Assembly: GCF_900580675.1 (NCBI RefSeq)
Contig: NZ_UTBG01000001.1
Span: 186,001 to 250,000, forward strand
Reading direction: 5' to 3'
Origin: Pseudomonas viridiflava
GTDB taxonomy: Bacteria > Pseudomonadota > Gammaproteobacteria > Pseudomonadales > Pseudomonadaceae
Length of the DNA: 64,000 nt
Shown here: positions 26,793 to 37,980 of the stretch, piece by piece
Layout: every line of letters starts with the position of its first letter
How positions within the stretch are numbered: position 1 is the stretch's first letter
Notes under the pieces: model-generated
What the model was told of the DNA's origin: nothing
The model's input: only the letters and a program-made list of their open reading frames with translations
Databases searched by the model: none
Program-made: the position numbers and the translations under genes

Positions 26793-29355
26793 TTCTCAAG
26801 TCCAGCCAGAGACTCTGTCCGAGTATCTGGCGCATCTCCCGATGACCGCTGAGCAGCGCGCCGAACTGGCGGGCTGCACATCCTTCACCGAACTGCACCA
26901 GCGCTTATCGTCCTCCACGTTCGACGCGCCGGCTGATGCCGCCCAGGCCTCGGTTGGCCGCCGCTTGACCTTGAACACGGCCGAAGAGTTGCAGGACGCC
27001 GAAATGCTGGTGCTCGACGCCAGCGGTCGCGTGTGCCTCAAGGCCACGCCGCCGATTCGTCGTACCAAGGTCGTGCCTGAACCATGGCGCACCAATATCC
27101 TGGTGCGTGGCTGGCGCCGCCTGACCGGCCGCACCAACCCGCCGAAGCCGCCGAAAGACGAGCGCGTGTTGCCGGCTGCGCGCTGGCGCACCGTCGGTTC
27201 GATCCGCCGTTACATCCTGTTGGTGCTGATGCTCGGCCAGACCATCGTGGCCGGCTGGTACATGAAAGGCATCATGCCGTACCAGGGCTGGTCGCTGGTC
27301 GACTTCGACGAAATCCGCAACCAGACCCTGCTGCAAACCGCTACCCAGGTACTGCCCTACGCCCTGCAAACCAGCATCCTGATCATGTTCGGGATCTTGT
27401 TCTGCTGGGTGTCGGCGGGTTTCTGGACCGCGTTGATGGGCTTCCTCGAATTGCTCACCGGCCACGATAAATACCGGATTTCCGGTAAAAGTGCCGGCGA
27501 CGAGCCGATCCCGAAAGACGCGCGCACCGCGCTGGTGATGCCGATCTGCAACGAAGACGTGCCGCGTGTATTTGCGGGTTTGCGCGCCACCTTCGAATCG
27601 GTGGCTGCTACCGGCGATCTGGACCGCTTCGATTTCTTCGTGCTCAGCGACAGTAACGAAGCCGATATCTGCATCGCCGAGCAGCAAGCCTGGCTCGACG
27701 TGTGCCGTGAAGCCGGTGGCTTCGGCAAGATCTTCTATCGCCGCCGTCGCCGTCGCGTCAAACGTAAAAGCGGCAACCTCGACGACTTCTGCCGTCGCTG
27801 GGGCGGTGACTACAAGTACATGGTGGTGCTCGACGCCGACAGCGTAATGAGCGGCGAATGCCTGACCAGCCTGGTACGCCTGATGGAAGCCACGCCGGAC
27901 GCCGGGATTATCCAGACCGCGCCGCGTGCGTCGGGCATGGACACCCTGTATGCGCGCATGCAGCAATTCGCCACCCGCGTGTACGGCCCGCTGTTTACCG
28001 CCGGCCTGCACTTCTGGCAACTGGGTGAATCCCACTACTGGGGTCACAACGCAATTATCCGCATGAAGCCGTTTATCGAGCACTGCGCCCTCGCGCCGTT
28101 GCCGGGTAAAGGTGCGTTTGCCGGTGCGATCCTCTCCCACGACTTCGTTGAAGCCGCGCTGATGCGCCGTGCCGGCTGGGGCGTGTGGATTGCCTACGAC
28201 CTGCCGGGCAGCTACGAAGAATTGCCGCCGAACCTGCTGGACGAACTCAAGCGTGACCGTCGCTGGTGCCACGGCAACCTGATGAACTTCCGCCTGTTCC
28301 TGGTCAAAGGCATGCACCCGGTGCACCGCGCGGTGTTCCTGACCGGCGTGATGTCTTATCTCTCGGCGCCGTTGTGGTTCTTCTTCCTGGTGTTGTCGAC
28401 GGCGTTGCTGGCGGTGAACACCCTGATGGAACCGCAGTACTTCATGGCGCCGCGCCAGTTGTACCCGCTGTGGCCGCAATGGCATCCGGACAAGGCGGTG
28501 GCGCTGTTCTCCACCACCATCGTGCTGCTGTTCCTGCCTAAATTGCTGAGCATCATCCTGATCTGGGCCAAGGGCGCGAAAGAGTTCGGCGGCAAGTTCA
28601 AGGTGACCTTGTCGATGCTGCTGGAGATGCTGTTCTCCATGCTGCTGGCGCCGGTGCGGATGATTTTCCACACCCGTTTCGTACTCGCCGCGTTCCTCGG
28701 CTGGGCTGCGACCTGGAACTCGCCACAGCGTGACGACGACTCCACGCCATGGAGCGAAGCGATCAAGCGCCACGGCACGCAGACCCTGCTGGGCTTCTTC
28801 TGGGCCGCCCTGGTGGTGTGGTTGAACCCGAGCTTCCTGTGGTGGCTGGTGCCGATCGTGGGTTCGCTGATGCTGTCGATCCCGGTGTCGGTGATCTCCA
28901 GCCGCGTGAACCTGGGCCTCAAGTCCCGCGACGAAAGCCTGTTCCTGATTCCTGAGGAATACAACCCGCCGCAGGCCTTGCTGTCGACCGAGAAGTACAC
29001 CCACGAAAACCGCTGGCACGCCCTGAATGACGGGTTTGTGCGTGCGGTGGTCGACCCGCAGCAGAACGCCCTGGCCTGCGCCCTGGCGACCTCGCGTCAC
29101 CGTGAGGCGGAGCCGATCGAGTACCTGCGTGCCGAGCGTGTTCGCCATGCGTTGAAAGTCGGCCCTGCCGGCCTCAACAACGGCGAGCGCGTGGCGCTGC
29201 TCAGCGACCCGGTTGCACTGGGCCGCTTGCACGAGGCGGTCTGGAGCGAAGGTCACCCTGAGTGGCTGGCCGCTTGGCGGGATTCGATCAAGTCCGACCC
29301 GCATGCGCCGTTGCTGCCGTTGCAACCGCTGTCGTCCCAGGCCCAACCGGCCTGA
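26785..29355 (+). CDS. opgH: Glucan biosynthesis glucosyltransferase OpgH
   Basis: An 856-residue inner-membrane glycosyltransferase family 2 enzyme using UDP-glucose to build the linear glucan backbone. Cytosolic N-terminus, then helices around residues 140-225, then the GT2 domain: MPICNED (about 253), the DxD site [11 protein letters not shown] (about 350), and the acceptor-site [10 protein letters not shown] (about 490). Five or six more helices follow to about residue 720, then a cytosolic tail. Family length is normal. It is translationally coupled to opgG. Confidence 0.95.
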   Translation: MSNSQVQPETLSEYLAHLPMTAEQRAELAGCTSFTELHQRLSSSTFDAPADAAQASVGRRLTLNTAEELQDAEMLVLDASGRVCLKATPPIRRTKVVPEPWRTNILVRGWRRLTGRTNPPKPPKDERVLPAARWRTVGSIRRYILLVLMLGQTIVAGWYMKGIMPYQGWSLVDFDEIRNQTLLQTATQVLPYALQTSILIMFGILFCWVSAGFWTALMGFLELLTGHDKYRISGKSAGDEPIPKDARTALVMPICNEDVPRVFAGLRATFESVAATGDLDRFDFFVLSDSNEADICIAEQQAWLDVCREAGGFGKIFYRRRRRRVKRKSGNLDDFCRRWGGDYKYMVVLDADSVMSGECLTSLVRLMEATPDAGIIQTAPRASGMDTLYARMQQFATRVYGPLFTAGLHFWQLGESHYWGHNAIIRMKPFIEHCALAPLPGKGAFAGAILSHDFVEAALMRRAGWGVWIAYDLPGSYEELPPNLLDELKRDRRWCHGNLMNFRLFLVKGMHPVHRAVFLTGVMSYLSAPLWFFFLVLSTALLAVNTLMEPQYFMAPRQLYPLWPQWHPDKAVALFSTTIVLLFLPKLLSIILIWAKGAKEFGGKFKVTLSMLLEMLFSMLLAPVRMIFHTRFVLAAFLGWAATWNSPQRDDDSTPWSEAIKRHGTQTLLGFFWAALVVWLNPSFLWWLVPIVGSLMLSIPVSVISSRVNLGLKSRDESLFLIPEEYNPPQALLSTEKYTHENRWHALNDGFVRAVVDPQQNALACALATSRHREAEPIEYLRAERVRHALKVGPAGLNNGERVALLSDPVALGRLHEAVWSEGHPEWLAAWRDSIKSDPHAPLLPLQPLSSQAQPA

Positions 29356-29360
29356 TTCAG

Positions 29361-29390
29361 ACGCCCCCGAGGGTTCACCTCGGGGGCGTT
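29361..29390 (+). terminator. Terminator after opgH
   Basis: ACGCCCCCGAGG pairs with CCTCGGGGGCGT across a GTTCA loop. The following T run is short (TTCG), so efficiency is uncertain. It lies six bases after the opgH stop. Confidence 0.75.
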
Positions 29391-29495
29391 CGAAGCGCTG
29401 GTCCTACAGCGTTTCAGACCCCTTATGCGTCTCCCATCACTCTTATTGCCTTCGGGCGATTCCTGCCTGCGCGACAACAATTCCCCGTGAAACCT

Positions 29496-29523
29496 TTGTG
29501 ACAGGCAACGAGTGGGTTAGGAT
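29496..29523 (+). promoter_or_regulatory. Possible sigma-70 promoter of the amino-acid ABC operon
   Basis: TTGTGA and TAGGAT separated by 16 bases, about 60 bases ahead of the binding-protein gene, follow the opgH terminator. The match is moderate and no operator is obvious. Confidence 0.4.
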
Positions 29524-29589
29524 CGCACCCCGAAATGGTGCAGCCCTTTTGCGCGCCGACCTCATAAGAAACGTTCAGGGGACTTGATG

Positions 29590-30387
29590 ATGAAAAAGTA
29601 TCTTTCGATGCTGCTGCTAGGTGTCACTGCAATGGTGGCCGCGGCGGCGGCCCAGGCCGGCGCCATCGATGATGCGGTCAAGCGCGGCACGCTGAAAGTC
29701 GGCATGGACCCGACCTACATGCCGTTCGAAATGACCGACAAGCGCGGTGAAATCATCGGCTTCGAAGTCGACATCCTCAAGGCCATGGCCAAGTCCATGG
29801 GCGTCAAGCTGGAACTGGTGTCCACCGGTTACGACGGCATCATCCCGGCATTCCTGACCGGCAAGTTCGACATGATCGGCAGCGGCATGACCCTGACCCA
29901 GGAACGCAACCTGCGCCTGAACTTCAGCGAACCCTTCATCGTGGTCGGCCAGACCCTGCTGATTCGCAAGGACCTGGAAGGCACCATCAAGTCCTACAAA
30001 GACCTGAACGACGAGAAGTACCGCCTGACGTCCAAGCTCGGCACCACTGGTGAGATGGTCGCCAAGAAGCTGATTTCCAAGGCCAAGTACCACGGCTACG
30101 ACAACGAGCAGGAAGGCGTGCTGGACGTGGTCAACGGCAAGGCCGATGCCTTTGTGTATGACGCGCCGTACAACGTGGTCGCCGAGAAAAAGGTCGGTAA
30201 TGGCAAGCTGGTGTTCCTGGACGAACCCTTCACCTTCGAGCCGCTGGCGTTTGGCCTGAAAAAAGGTGATTACGACAGCCTCAACTACATCAACAACTTC
30301 CTGCACCAGATCCGCAACGACGGCACCTACGATCGCATCCATGACAAGTGGTTCAAGAGCTCCGAGTGGCTCAAGGACATGGAATAA
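29590..30387 (+). CDS. Polar amino-acid ABC transporter, substrate-binding protein
   Basis: A 265-residue SBP_bac_3 family protein. The signal peptide MKKYLSMLLLGV ends AQA. The mature N-terminus IDDAVKRGTLKVGMDPTYMPFEM and the segment YDGIIPAFLTGKFDMIGSGMT (near residue 80) are typical of the His/Gln/Arg/opine-binding cluster. Three starts (29584, 29587, 29590) are in frame, and 29590 is best spaced from AGGGGA. A permease and ATPase follow, separated by a REP doublet. In PAO1 the equivalent trio also lies beside opgGH. The ligand is not assignable. Confidence 0.9.
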   Translation: MKKYLSMLLLGVTAMVAAAAAQAGAIDDAVKRGTLKVGMDPTYMPFEMTDKRGEIIGFEVDILKAMAKSMGVKLELVSTGYDGIIPAFLTGKFDMIGSGMTLTQERNLRLNFSEPFIVVGQTLLIRKDLEGTIKSYKDLNDEKYRLTSKLGTTGEMVAKKLISKAKYHGYDNEQEGVLDVVNGKADAFVYDAPYNVVAEKKVGNGKLVFLDEPFTFEPLAFGLKKGDYDSLNYINNFLHQIRNDGTYDRIHDKWFKSSEWLKDME

Positions 30388-30410
30388 GTTCGGCTGAATA
30401 CCGAGTCGCG

Positions 30411-30502
30411 TCCTTCGCGAGCAAGCCCGCTCCCACATTTTGACCGCATTCTCATGTTGGAACTCGGTCAAGTGTGGGAGCGGGCTTGCTCGCGAAAGCG
30501 GC
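30411..30502. repeat. REP doublet between binding-protein and permease genes
   Basis: Symmetric arms CTTCGCGAGCAAGCCCGCTC and GAGCGGGCTTGCTCGCGAAAG. The spacer is the exact inverse of the 21030 element's spacer. Placement between a binding-protein gene and its membrane partners suits the usual excess of binding protein over transporter. Confidence 0.9.
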
Positions 30503-30533
30503 CTGACAGGCGACATCAATCCCGGAAAGTGAA

Positions 30534-31493
30534 ATGAAACAGAAAAAAGCCCAATGGCCCTGGCACCTGCTGACCGTGGTCGTGCTGGTCGGCCTGGCCG
30601 GTGCGTTGTACTACGCCACTTCGCTGATGTCCTACGAGTGGCGTTGGAACCGCGTGCCGCAATACTTCGCGTATCAGGCCGAAACATCGCAGCGCGCGGC
30701 CGACATCTCCACCGTCGTTGAGCTGGCACGCAAAGGCGATATGGCCGAGGTCACCCTGCGCAATGACGCGGGCGACCTGCAAATACTCACTGTGGCCGAC
30801 AACAGCCTGCAAGTGGCGCGCGGTGACGACGTGGCTGAAGGCGACGTGGTCGGCGTGACCCGGCAATGGGCGCTGGGGCCGTTGATGTGGGGCTTGTGGA
30901 CCACGTTGTGGCTGTCGGTGGTGTCCGGCGTCCTGGGCCTGGCGATTGGTTTGGCGACCGGGTTGTGCCGGCTGTCGAATAACCCGACCCTGCGCGATCT
31001 GTCGACGATCTACGTCGAACTGGTGCGCGGAACGCCACTGTTGGTGCAGATCTTCATCTTCTATTTCTTTATCGGCACGGTGCTCAACCTGTCCCGGGAA
31101 TTTGCCGGGATCGCTGCGCTGTCGCTGTTCACCGGCGCTTATGTCGCGGAAATCGTGCGTGCCGGCGTGCAGTCGATCACCCGTGGCCAGAACGAAGCCG
31201 CGCGCTCGCTGGGCCTGAGTGCCAGCCAGTCGATGCGCCATGTGGTGCTGCCGCAGGCCTTCAAACGCGTACTGCCGCCGCTGGCGGGGCAATTTATCAG
31301 CCTGGTGAAGGACACTTCCCTGGTGTCGGTGATCGCGATCACCGAACTGCTCAAGAGCGGCCGCGAGGTGATCACCACGTCGTTCTCGCCGTTTGAAATT
31401 CTGTTCTGCGTCGCAGGCCTGTACCTGCTGATCAACCTGCCGCTGTCGAAAATCGCCAGCCGGCTTGAGCGGAGGCTCGCGCAAAGTGATTGA
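30534..31493 (+). CDS. Polar amino-acid ABC transporter, permease
   Basis: A 319-residue inner-membrane protein of the HisM/GltK class. One N-terminal helix (residues 12-30) is followed by a roughly 85-residue periplasmic insert, which makes it longer than the usual 220-residue permease, then the five-helix HisMQ core. The EAA-type coupling loop [20 protein letters not shown] is at about residues 221-240. The single permease is probably a homodimer. The start of the ATPase gene lies inside its last codons. Confidence 0.92.
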   Translation: MKQKKAQWPWHLLTVVVLVGLAGALYYATSLMSYEWRWNRVPQYFAYQAETSQRAADISTVVELARKGDMAEVTLRNDAGDLQILTVADNSLQVARGDDVAEGDVVGVTRQWALGPLMWGLWTTLWLSVVSGVLGLAIGLATGLCRLSNNPTLRDLSTIYVELVRGTPLLVQIFIFYFFIGTVLNLSREFAGIAALSLFTGAYVAEIVRAGVQSITRGQNEAARSLGLSASQSMRHVVLPQAFKRVLPPLAGQFISLVKDTSLVSVIAITELLKSGREVITTSFSPFEILFCVAGLYLLINLPLSKIASRLERRLAQSD

Positions 31494-32220
31494 AGTCCGC
31501 GATCTGGTAAAAGTCTTCGATACCCGTGGCCAGGTGGTGCGCGCGGTGGACCACGTGACCACCCAGGTGGCCAAGGGCGAAGTGCTGGTAGTGATTGGCC
31601 CATCGGGCTCCGGCAAGTCGACCTTCCTGCGTTGCCTCAATGGCCTTGAAGCATTCGATTCGGGCTCGGTGAGCATCGACGGCCTGCAACTGGCCGACCC
31701 GAAAACCGACGTGAACGCCTACCGCCGTGAAGTCGGCATGGTGTTCCAGCACTTCAACCTGTTCCCCCACATGACTGTGCTGGAAAACCTGTGCCTGGCG
31801 CAGAAAGTCGTGCGCAAGCGCAGCAAGACAGAGCGCGAGGCCAAGTCCATGGCGCTGCTGGAAAAGGTCGGCATCGCGCAGAAGGCCAATGAGTTCCCCT
31901 CGCGGTTGTCCGGTGGCCAGCAACAGCGCGTGGCGATTGCCCGGGCGCTGGCGATGGAGCCCAAGATGATGCTGTTTGACGAGCCCACCTCGGCCCTCGA
32001 CCCGGAGATGGTCGGCGAAGTGCTCGACGTCATGAAGACCCTGGCCCTGGAAGGCATGACCATGGTCTGCGTGACCCACGAAATGGGCTTTGCCCGCGAA
32101 GTGGCCGACCGCGTGCTGTTCTTCGACCATGGCAAGTTGCTCGAAGACGCGGCCCCGGCCGCGTTCTTCGACGCGCCAAAAGACCCGCGAGCCCAGGCAT
32201 TCCTGCGTCAGGTGTTGTAA
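31486..32220 (+). CDS. Polar amino-acid ABC transporter, ATPase
   Basis: A 244-residue GlnQ/HisP-type ATPase: Walker [10 protein letters not shown] at about residue 35, Q-loop [12 protein letters not shown], signature LSGGQQQR near 145, Walker [13 protein letters not shown] near 165, and switch His in VTHEMGF. GTG 31486 overlaps the permease stop by eight bases with GGAGG ten bases ahead and restores the family length. The TTG at 31465 would add seven residues. The convergent chemoreceptor gene ends four bases away. Confidence 0.94.
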   Translation: MIEVRDLVKVFDTRGQVVRAVDHVTTQVAKGEVLVVIGPSGSGKSTFLRCLNGLEAFDSGSVSIDGLQLADPKTDVNAYRREVGMVFQHFNLFPHMTVLENLCLAQKVVRKRSKTEREAKSMALLEKVGIAQKANEFPSRLSGGQQQRVAIARALAMEPKMMLFDEPTSALDPEMVGEVLDVMKTLALEGMTMVCVTHEMGFAREVADRVLFFDHGKLLEDAAPAAFFDAPKDPRAQAFLRQVL

Positions 32221-32224
32221 CTGC

Positions 32225-34132
32225 CTACACTTTGAACTTGCCGACCCACTGCTGCAAATCCGAGCCCAGCCGCGCCAGTTCGACACTGGCCGCGGCGGTC
32301 TCCTGGCTGGCCGCTGAAGTCTGTTCCGACACGTCCTTGACCTTGATCACGCTGCGGTTGATCTCTTCGGCGACCGCCGTCTGCTCCTCGGCGGCGGCGG
32401 CGATTTGTGGGTTCATCTCCTGGATCACCGCCACGGTGCGGGTGATATTGGCCAGCGCGTCGCCTGCGCGGCGCGTCAGCTGTACGCTGTTGTCGGTAAG
32501 GTTACGGCTGTTGTCCATGATGTCGGCGACCTGCTGAGTGCCTCGATGCAGGCCGCTGATCAGCTCTTCGATTTCCTCCGCTGATTGCTGGGTACGTTGC
32601 GCCAGGCTGCGGACTTCATCGGCAACCACCGCAAAACCGCGCCCGGCTTCACCTGCGCGCGCTGCCTCGATGGCGGCATTGAGTGCCAGCAAGTTGGTTT
32701 GCTGCGACACGGATTTGATCACCTCCAGCACGCTGCCGATCTTCTGGCTTTCGCGTTGCAGCCCGAGCATGGCTTGGCTTGAGCGCGCCATTTCATGGGC
32801 AAGGTGTTCGATTTGCGTCACCGCATCCGTCACCACCTGGTCGCCCAGTTCAGTTTGTTGGTTAGCCTCGGCTGCGGCGAATGAGGCTTGCTCGGCGTGG
32901 CGCGCCACCTCTTGGGCGGTGGCGAGCATCTGGTTCATGGCCGTCGCCACCTGCTCGGTTTCTTCGCGCTGATTATCCACCCCCGCGCGGGTTTGTTCGG
33001 TAACCGAGGAAAGCTCCTCGGCAGCGCTGGCGATTTGCCTGGCGCTGTCGCCTATGCCGCCGATCAGGCCGCGCAGGTTGACGGTCATTTGTCCGATGCT
33101 GCGTTGCAACTGGCCCAGCTCATCGCGGCGCGCCGTCTGGATATCGTGGCTGAGGTCGCCCTCGGCGATCCGGTTGGCGGCGTGCAGGGCCTGCCGCAGC
33201 GGCGTGACGATTTGGCCGGCGATCAGCCAGGCGGCCAGGGCGCCGAGCAACAGGGCCACGGCGGTGATGCTCAGCAGCAGCATGCGGGCGAAGCCGGCGT
33301 CCTCGTCGCGCTTGGTCGTCTGGTCCTGGCTGAGCAGGTCGCTTTCATGCAGCAACTTGTCCAGCCACTGCTCCAGCTGGTTCTGAGTGGCCTCGGTGGT
33401 GAGCTGGGCATCCTTGAGGGCGGTCAGCTGAGCCCGATAGTCGAGCAGGGCCTTTTGCAGGGCGGCGGCATCCACCGGCAGCTTGCCGACAACGGCTTGA
33501 GCGCCGTCCAGGGTCTGCAGTGCGTCGTTCAGCGCGTCGGCATAGGCCTCGAGCGAAGCGGCAGCCCAGGCGGGGCTCTGGGCGCGGTCTTCGGCTTGTT
33601 CCATCGCCTGGCGCAGTTGCTCCACGGCGTCCAGCGCCTTTTCATCATCTTGGTCGGGCAGGTTGCTGGACAGTTCCGACAGGCTGTCGCTGCTCAGCAC
33701 CGAACTGCGCTTGAGCTGTTCGCGGGCGCTTTCACGCTGTTTGATCAAGCCCTCGAGGCTGCCCAAGGCAGTTTTGAAGCTCGCGACAAAGCGGCGCGAC
33801 TCCTGCAGTTGCTGCTGATTGACCGGGTCGGTAAAACGCGGCAACAGATCCTCAAGCAGGCGATCAATCTTTTCCATGTGCAGGCCCATGTTGGCCAGGC
33901 TCGCCGGGTTGTTAAGGGTTCGATACACAATGCGATCGGCACGCAGCTCTTCGCCGACGACGGCCAATTGCGAGAGAATCGTGAGTTTTTGCGAGCGATA
34001 CAGCGATGCGTTCAGGGCTTGCCAGCCGGTTGCCGCGATGATGAAGCTGAGGGTCAGCACCAGGGCAAAGCCCAGCGCAAGTTTGCGGGTGACGCTGGTG
34101 TTGCCCAGCAGGCGGGTCAGTGGACGAAACAT
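32225..34132 (-). CDS. Methyl-accepting chemotaxis protein (large helical periplasmic sensor)
   Basis: A 635-residue chemoreceptor. TM1 is about residues 13-33, then a roughly 240-residue all-helical periplasmic region, TM2 about 280-302, HAMP to about 355, and a cytoplasmic four-helix bundle. The signalling tip has [17 protein letters not shown] and [18 protein letters not shown]. The sensor length fits a helical bimodular (HBM) domain, though the RGY box of its neighbour is missing. There is no C-terminal CheR-docking pentapeptide (ends WVGKFKV). ATG 34132 has GGAGG ahead, and the upstream TTG is rejected. Ligand unknown. Confidence 0.92.
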   Translation of the reverse strand: MFRPLTRLLGNTSVTRKLALGFALVLTLSFIIAATGWQALNASLYRSQKLTILSQLAVVGEELRADRIVYRTLNNPASLANMGLHMEKIDRLLEDLLPRFTDPVNQQQLQESRRFVASFKTALGSLEGLIKQRESAREQLKRSSVLSSDSLSELSSNLPDQDDEKALDAVEQLRQAMEQAEDRAQSPAWAAASLEAYADALNDALQTLDGAQAVVGKLPVDAAALQKALLDYRAQLTALKDAQLTTEATQNQLEQWLDKLLHESDLLSQDQTTKRDEDAGFARMLLLSITAVALLLGALAAWLIAGQIVTPLRQALHAANRIAEGDLSHDIQTARRDELGQLQRSIGQMTVNLRGLIGGIGDSARQIASAAEELSSVTEQTRAGVDNQREETEQVATAMNQMLATAQEVARHAEQASFAAAEANQQTELGDQVVTDAVTQIEHLAHEMARSSQAMLGLQRESQKIGSVLEVIKSVSQQTNLLALNAAIEAARAGEAGRGFAVVADEVRSLAQRTQQSAEEIEELISGLHRGTQQVADIMDNSRNLTDNSVQLTRRAGDALANITRTVAVIQEMNPQIAAAAEEQTAVAEEINRSVIKVKDVSEQTSAASQETAAASVELARLGSDLQQWVGKFKV

Positions 34133-34304
34133 GGTGAACCTCCAACGAATCAAAAGGAGCGTTTCGGGAGTCCGGCTGACAGGGGTCAGGGAACTTGAAA
34201 CGCTACTTTTATTCGGCGCCAGGTGTGTAATTCACGACCTGATAAACGCGTAGGAAATTTCACAAATTTTCAGGGCGGCGGCCATGACGGCCGCCACGCG
34301 GGGT

Positions 34305-36221
34305 TCAAACCTTGAAGCGGCCCACCAAGGTTTGCAGGTAGATGCCCAGGCGAGCCAGCTCGGCACTCGACGCGGCGGTTTCTTCGCTGGCGGCGGAGGT
34401 TTGTTCGGAGACGTCGCGCACGTTCAGCACGCTGCGATTGATCTCTTCAGCCACGGCGCTTTGCTGCTCGGCGGCGGTGGCGATCTGGGAGTTCATCGCC
34501 TGAATGGTCGAGACCGTCCGGGTAATGTTGCCCAAGGCGCTGCCGGCACGGCGGGTCAGCTCGACACTGCTGTCGGTGAGGCTGCGGCTGTTGTCCATGA
34601 TGGTCGCCACCTGCTGAGTACCGCTTTGCAGGCCGACAATCAGCTCTTCGATCTCTTCGGTGGACTTCTGGGTGCGCTGCGCCAGGCTGCGCACTTCATC
34701 GGCCACCACTGCAAAACCACGCCCGGCTTCACCGGCACGCGCCGCTTCGATCGCGGCGTTGAGGGCCAGCAGGTTGGTTTGCTGGGCCACGGACTTGATC
34801 ACGTCGAGCACGCTGCCGATCTTGTCGCTTTCGCGCTTCAGATCGCCCATGGCGACCGTGGAGTTGCCCACTTCGGTGGCGAGGCGTTCGATCTGGGCGA
34901 TGGCTTCGCCCACCACCTTGTCGCCCTCGCGGGCCTGCTGGTCGGCGGCCACAGCGGCTTCAGAGGCTTCTTCGGCATTGCGCGCGACTTCTTGCACGGT
35001 GGCGGCCATTTCGTTCATGGCGGTGGCCACTTGATCGGTCTCGACCTTCTGGCTGTTGACCCCGGCGCTGGTCTGTTCGGTCACGGCCGACAGTTGCTCG
35101 GCGGCGCTGGCGATCTGGGTAACGCCGTCGCTGATGCCGCCGATCAGTTCGCGCAGGCCCACGCTCATGCTTTGCATGGCCCGTTGCAACTGGCCCAATT
35201 CGTCCTGGCGCAGTGAGGTCAGGTTGTGGCTGAGGTCGCCCGAGGCCACGCGTTCGGCGACTTGCAGGGTCTGGTTCAGGGGAATGGTGATCTGACGCGT
35301 GATGGCCCAGGCGGCAAGGATGCCGAAGATCAGCGCCAGCGCGGTGGCCAGCAGCAACAGTTGTTTGGCGTGTGCTGCGTCGGTGTCACGCACGACGGTT
35401 TGGGAGGTGGTGAGTTTTTCGCTGTGACCCAGCAGGATATCGCCCTGCGCGGTCATGATTTGCAAGGCCGCGGCGTTGGCGACCTGCGAGTCGCGATACT
35501 GGCTGACCGCCGCGCGGTAGGCCTGCAACGAAACACTGGCCTGTTGCAGGTTGTCCTGGAACTGGGCGGGCAGTTGGCCTTCGAGTTCGGTGATTTTCTT
35601 CAGGGCGTTGTCGATCGCATCCAGGGCAGGCTGTTCGGCCTCGACCTTGCCGCTGTAGGTGTAGCCGCGAACCTGGAAGCGCGATTGCTGGATCAGCTTG
35701 CTCAGGTCGACCACGCTGTTGAACTGAGTGACGCTGTCCCCTTGCAGCAGGGTTTTTTCGATTTCGTTGATTTTGGCGACGGCGTTGTCGGCGGTATCGC
35801 CGAGCCGGCTGCGCGCGCCTTCACGCTTGAGACCGGCCTGGACCATGGCGCCAAACGCCTTTTTGTAGAGGCCCAAGGCATCCAGTTGCTGGTCGACCAG
35901 GGCCTTGTCAGCGGGTTGCTCGATCAGGGTTTGCGCAGTTTTGAGGCCGCTGTCCAGCTGCGTGAGCAAGCCGTTGACCGCGTCCGTGCCCTGTTCGCCA
36001 CGGCGTGTTTCGAAGTCCAGGCGCGCCAGGCGCAAATCCTTGGTCAGCCCGTTGAGGCTGGAGATGAAGCCCAGCTTGTCACCCCGACTGATCACATCCC
36101 CCAGGCCGGTCCAGCCGGTGAAGGTAATCATCAATGTCAGCAGCAAGACCAGGCCAAAACCCGCGGCCAGTTTGTTTTTTACGCTGACATTCCCCAGCTT
36201 TTCGGCTAACCAACGATACAT
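34305..36221 (-). CDS. Methyl-accepting chemotaxis protein with HBM-type sensor
   Basis: A 638-residue chemoreceptor, paralogous to the gene just downstream and transcribed the same way. TM1 is about residues 16-37 and ends FTGWTGLG. The periplasmic region (about 38-280) carries the [13 protein letters not shown]-type block near residue 180, characteristic of the helical bimodular domain of McpS-like receptors for TCA-cycle acids. TM2, HAMP and the conserved signalling hairpin follow, ending LVGRFKV. ATG 36221 follows GGGAG. A GC-rich hairpin (34273-34297) lies between the two genes. Its amino-acid or organic-acid ligand is undetermined. Confidence 0.93.
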   Translation of the reverse strand: MYRWLAEKLGNVSVKNKLAAGFGLVLLLTLMITFTGWTGLGDVISRGDKLGFISSLNGLTKDLRLARLDFETRRGEQGTDAVNGLLTQLDSGLKTAQTLIEQPADKALVDQQLDALGLYKKAFGAMVQAGLKREGARSRLGDTADNAVAKINEIEKTLLQGDSVTQFNSVVDLSKLIQQSRFQVRGYTYSGKVEAEQPALDAIDNALKKITELEGQLPAQFQDNLQQASVSLQAYRAAVSQYRDSQVANAAALQIMTAQGDILLGHSEKLTTSQTVVRDTDAAHAKQLLLLATALALIFGILAAWAITRQITIPLNQTLQVAERVASGDLSHNLTSLRQDELGQLQRAMQSMSVGLRELIGGISDGVTQIASAAEQLSAVTEQTSAGVNSQKVETDQVATAMNEMAATVQEVARNAEEASEAAVAADQQAREGDKVVGEAIAQIERLATEVGNSTVAMGDLKRESDKIGSVLDVIKSVAQQTNLLALNAAIEAARAGEAGRGFAVVADEVRSLAQRTQKSTEEIEELIVGLQSGTQQVATIMDNSRSLTDSSVELTRRAGSALGNITRTVSTIQAMNSQIATAAEQQSAVAEEINRSVLNVRDVSEQTSAASEETAASSAELARLGIYLQTLVGRFKV

Positions 36222-36321
36222 GCTGCGAACTCCCCTGGAACAAGGCTTGGACTTATTCACGGGTTATCGGCTGCGCGCAGGATATCTGTAGGCGCGTAGA
36301 CGTTGTGGCAGGCGCGCTTGT

Positions 36322-36455
36322 TGTGGCGAGCGGGCTTGCCCCGCGTTGGGCTGCGCAGCAGCCCCAGCTGGATAGACGCGGTCTGTCAGGTAGGCCGGGT
36401 TGGTAGGTTTTGGGGCCGCTTCGCAGCCCAACGCAGGGCAAGCCTGCTCGCCACA
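36322..36455. repeat. Long REP-like inverted repeat upstream of the chemoreceptor pair
   Basis: TGTGGCGAGCGGGCTTGCCC on the left and GGGCAAGCCTGCTCGCCACA on the right, with inner pairing GCGTTGGGCTGCGCAGCAGC against GGGCCGCTTCGCAGCCCAACGC. This is the GTGGCGAG-type variant, unlike the GTGGGAG type elsewhere. It fills the 263-base gap between the chemoreceptor promoter side and the rsmE stop. Confidence 0.8.
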
Positions 36456-36484
36456 TACAGCCGGAGCAGCCAGATAAGGGGGAT

Positions 36485-37192
36485 TTAGAAGAGGCGGGCG
36501 AGCAGGGCGGTGACGGCGGTTTCAACCCGCAGGATGCGCGCGCCCAGCTGCACCGGTTGTAACCCGGCTTTGGTCAGCAGGTCGACTTCATAGGGGATCC
36601 AGCCGCCTTCCGGGCCGATGGCCAGGGTCACGGGCTCGTCCAGGCCACGTGGGCACGCCGGGTAGTCGCCCGGATGGCCGATCAGGCCCAGGGTGCCTTC
36701 GGTCATGGCCGGCAGGCGGTCTTCGACGAACGGCTTGAAGCGCTTTTCGATAATGATCTCGGGCAGCACGGTGTCCCTCGCTTGCTCCAGACCAAGGATC
36801 AGTTGCTCGCGAACCGCCTCGGGCGTCAGGAAGGGGGTTTGCCAGAAGCTTTTTTCCACGCGGTAGCTGTTGACCAGCACCACTTTGGGCACGCCCATGG
36901 CCGCCACGGTTTGCAGCACGCGGCGCAGCATTTTCGGGCGCGGCAGGGCCAGCAGTAACGTCAGGGGCAGTTTGGCCGGGGGCGGCAGGTCGAAGCTGAC
37001 GTGCAGCTCGGCTTCGCCGGCTTCCAGGCGCAGCAGTTGCGCGTTGCCCATCAACCCGCCGAGGCGGCCTACCCGCAGGCTGTCGCCCACTGCAGCGCGG
37101 TGGACTTCTTGCATATGCACCAGGCGCCGGTCGCGCAGGACCACCCGGTCAGGCGCAATGAAATCGGCCTCTTCAAGCAGCAGCAGGTTCAC
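36485..37192 (-). CDS. rsmE: 16S rRNA (uracil1498-N3)-methyltransferase RsmE
   Basis: A 235-residue SPOUT-fold methyltransferase acting on U1498 of the 30S subunit with S-adenosylmethionine. A PUA-like N-terminal domain ([17 protein letters not shown], residues 26-42) is followed by the trefoil-knot motif LAIGPEGGW (about 191-199) and the C-terminal [11 protein letters not shown]. Its start overlaps the tatC stop by four bases, making it the last gene of the ubiE-to-rsmE minus-strand run. Confidence 0.95.
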   Translation of the reverse strand: MNLLLLEEADFIAPDRVVLRDRRLVHMQEVHRAAVGDSLRVGRLGGLMGNAQLLRLEAGEAELHVSFDLPPPAKLPLTLLLALPRPKMLRRVLQTVAAMGVPKVVLVNSYRVEKSFWQTPFLTPEAVREQLILGLEQARDTVLPEIIIEKRFKPFVEDRLPAMTEGTLGLIGHPGDYPACPRGLDEPVTLAIGPEGGWIPYEVDLLTKAGLQPVQLGARILRVETAVTALLARLF

Positions 37193-37980
37193 GGCTGGGT
37201 CGCTGGCGGCTGGTCGTCGTCGGCGGGTTGGTCATCCGGGTGCTCGCCACGCTTGGTGATCAGGCTGCTGAACAGGATGCCGATCTCGAACAGCATCCAC
37301 ATCGGCACGGCGAGCAACGTCTGAGAGAAGATGTCCGGCGGCGTAAGAATCATGCCGACCACAAAGCAGCCGATGATCACGTACGGGCGGATTTTCTTCA
37401 GGTACTGCACATTGACCACGCCGATCCACACCAGCAGCACCACGGCCACCGGAATTTCGAAGGCCACGCCAAAGGCGAAGAACAGCGTCATCACGAAGTC
37501 CAGGTAGCTGGTGATGTCGGTCATCATCTCTACGCCAGCCGGGGTGGCGGCGGCGAAGAATTTGAAGATCAGCGGGAACACCAGGAAGTACGCGAAGGCC
37601 ATGCCGGTGTAGAACAGCAGGATGCTCGACACCAGCAGCGGCACGGCGATGCGTTTTTCATGCTTGTACAGGCCCGGCGCGATAAAGCCCCAGATCTGGT
37701 GCAGGATCACCGGGATCGCCAGGAACAGCGAAACCATCATCGTCAGCTTCAACGGCGTGAGGAAGGGCGACGACACATCGGTGGCGATCATCGTCGCGCC
37801 GACCGGTAAATACTGGCGCAGCGGCGTCGAGACAAAGGTGTAGATCTGCTGGGTAAAGGCAAACAGCCCGGCAAAAATAATGAAGATCGCCGCCACGCAC
37901 CGCAGCAGGCGGGTACGCAGCTCGGTGAGGTGCGAGACCAGCGGCATATGCTGGTCGTTTTCCGGTTTATCAGCGCTCAT
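37189..37980 (-). CDS. tatC: Sec-independent protein translocase TatC
   Basis: A 263-residue inner-membrane receptor of the twin-arginine pathway with six helices. [11 protein letters not shown] (residues 16-26) is the conserved N-terminal motif, and Glu in [21 protein letters not shown]-type loops recognises the RR signal. The C-terminal tail after residue 240 is acidic and Pro-rich ([11 protein letters not shown]), not part of the core. It overlaps both tatB and rsmE by four bases. Confidence 0.97.
   Translation of the reverse strand: MSADKPENDQHMPLVSHLTELRTRLLRCVAAIFIIFAGLFAFTQQIYTFVSTPLRQYLPVGATMIATDVSSPFLTPLKLTMMVSLFLAIPVILHQIWGFIAPGLYKHEKRIAVPLLVSSILLFYTGMAFAYFLVFPLIFKFFAAATPAGVEMMTDITSYLDFVMTLFFAFGVAFEIPVAVVLLVWIGVVNVQYLKKIRPYVIIGCFVVGMILTPPDIFSQTLLAVPMWMLFEIGILFSSLITKRGEHPDDQPADDDQPPATQP

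Noticed and set aside
26905-29346. An 813-codon open frame on the minus strand, antisense to opgH
   Set aside because: It mirrors the codon pattern of opgH; the translation is Gln/Arg/His-rich with no domain, typical of the antisense frame of a GC-rich gene.
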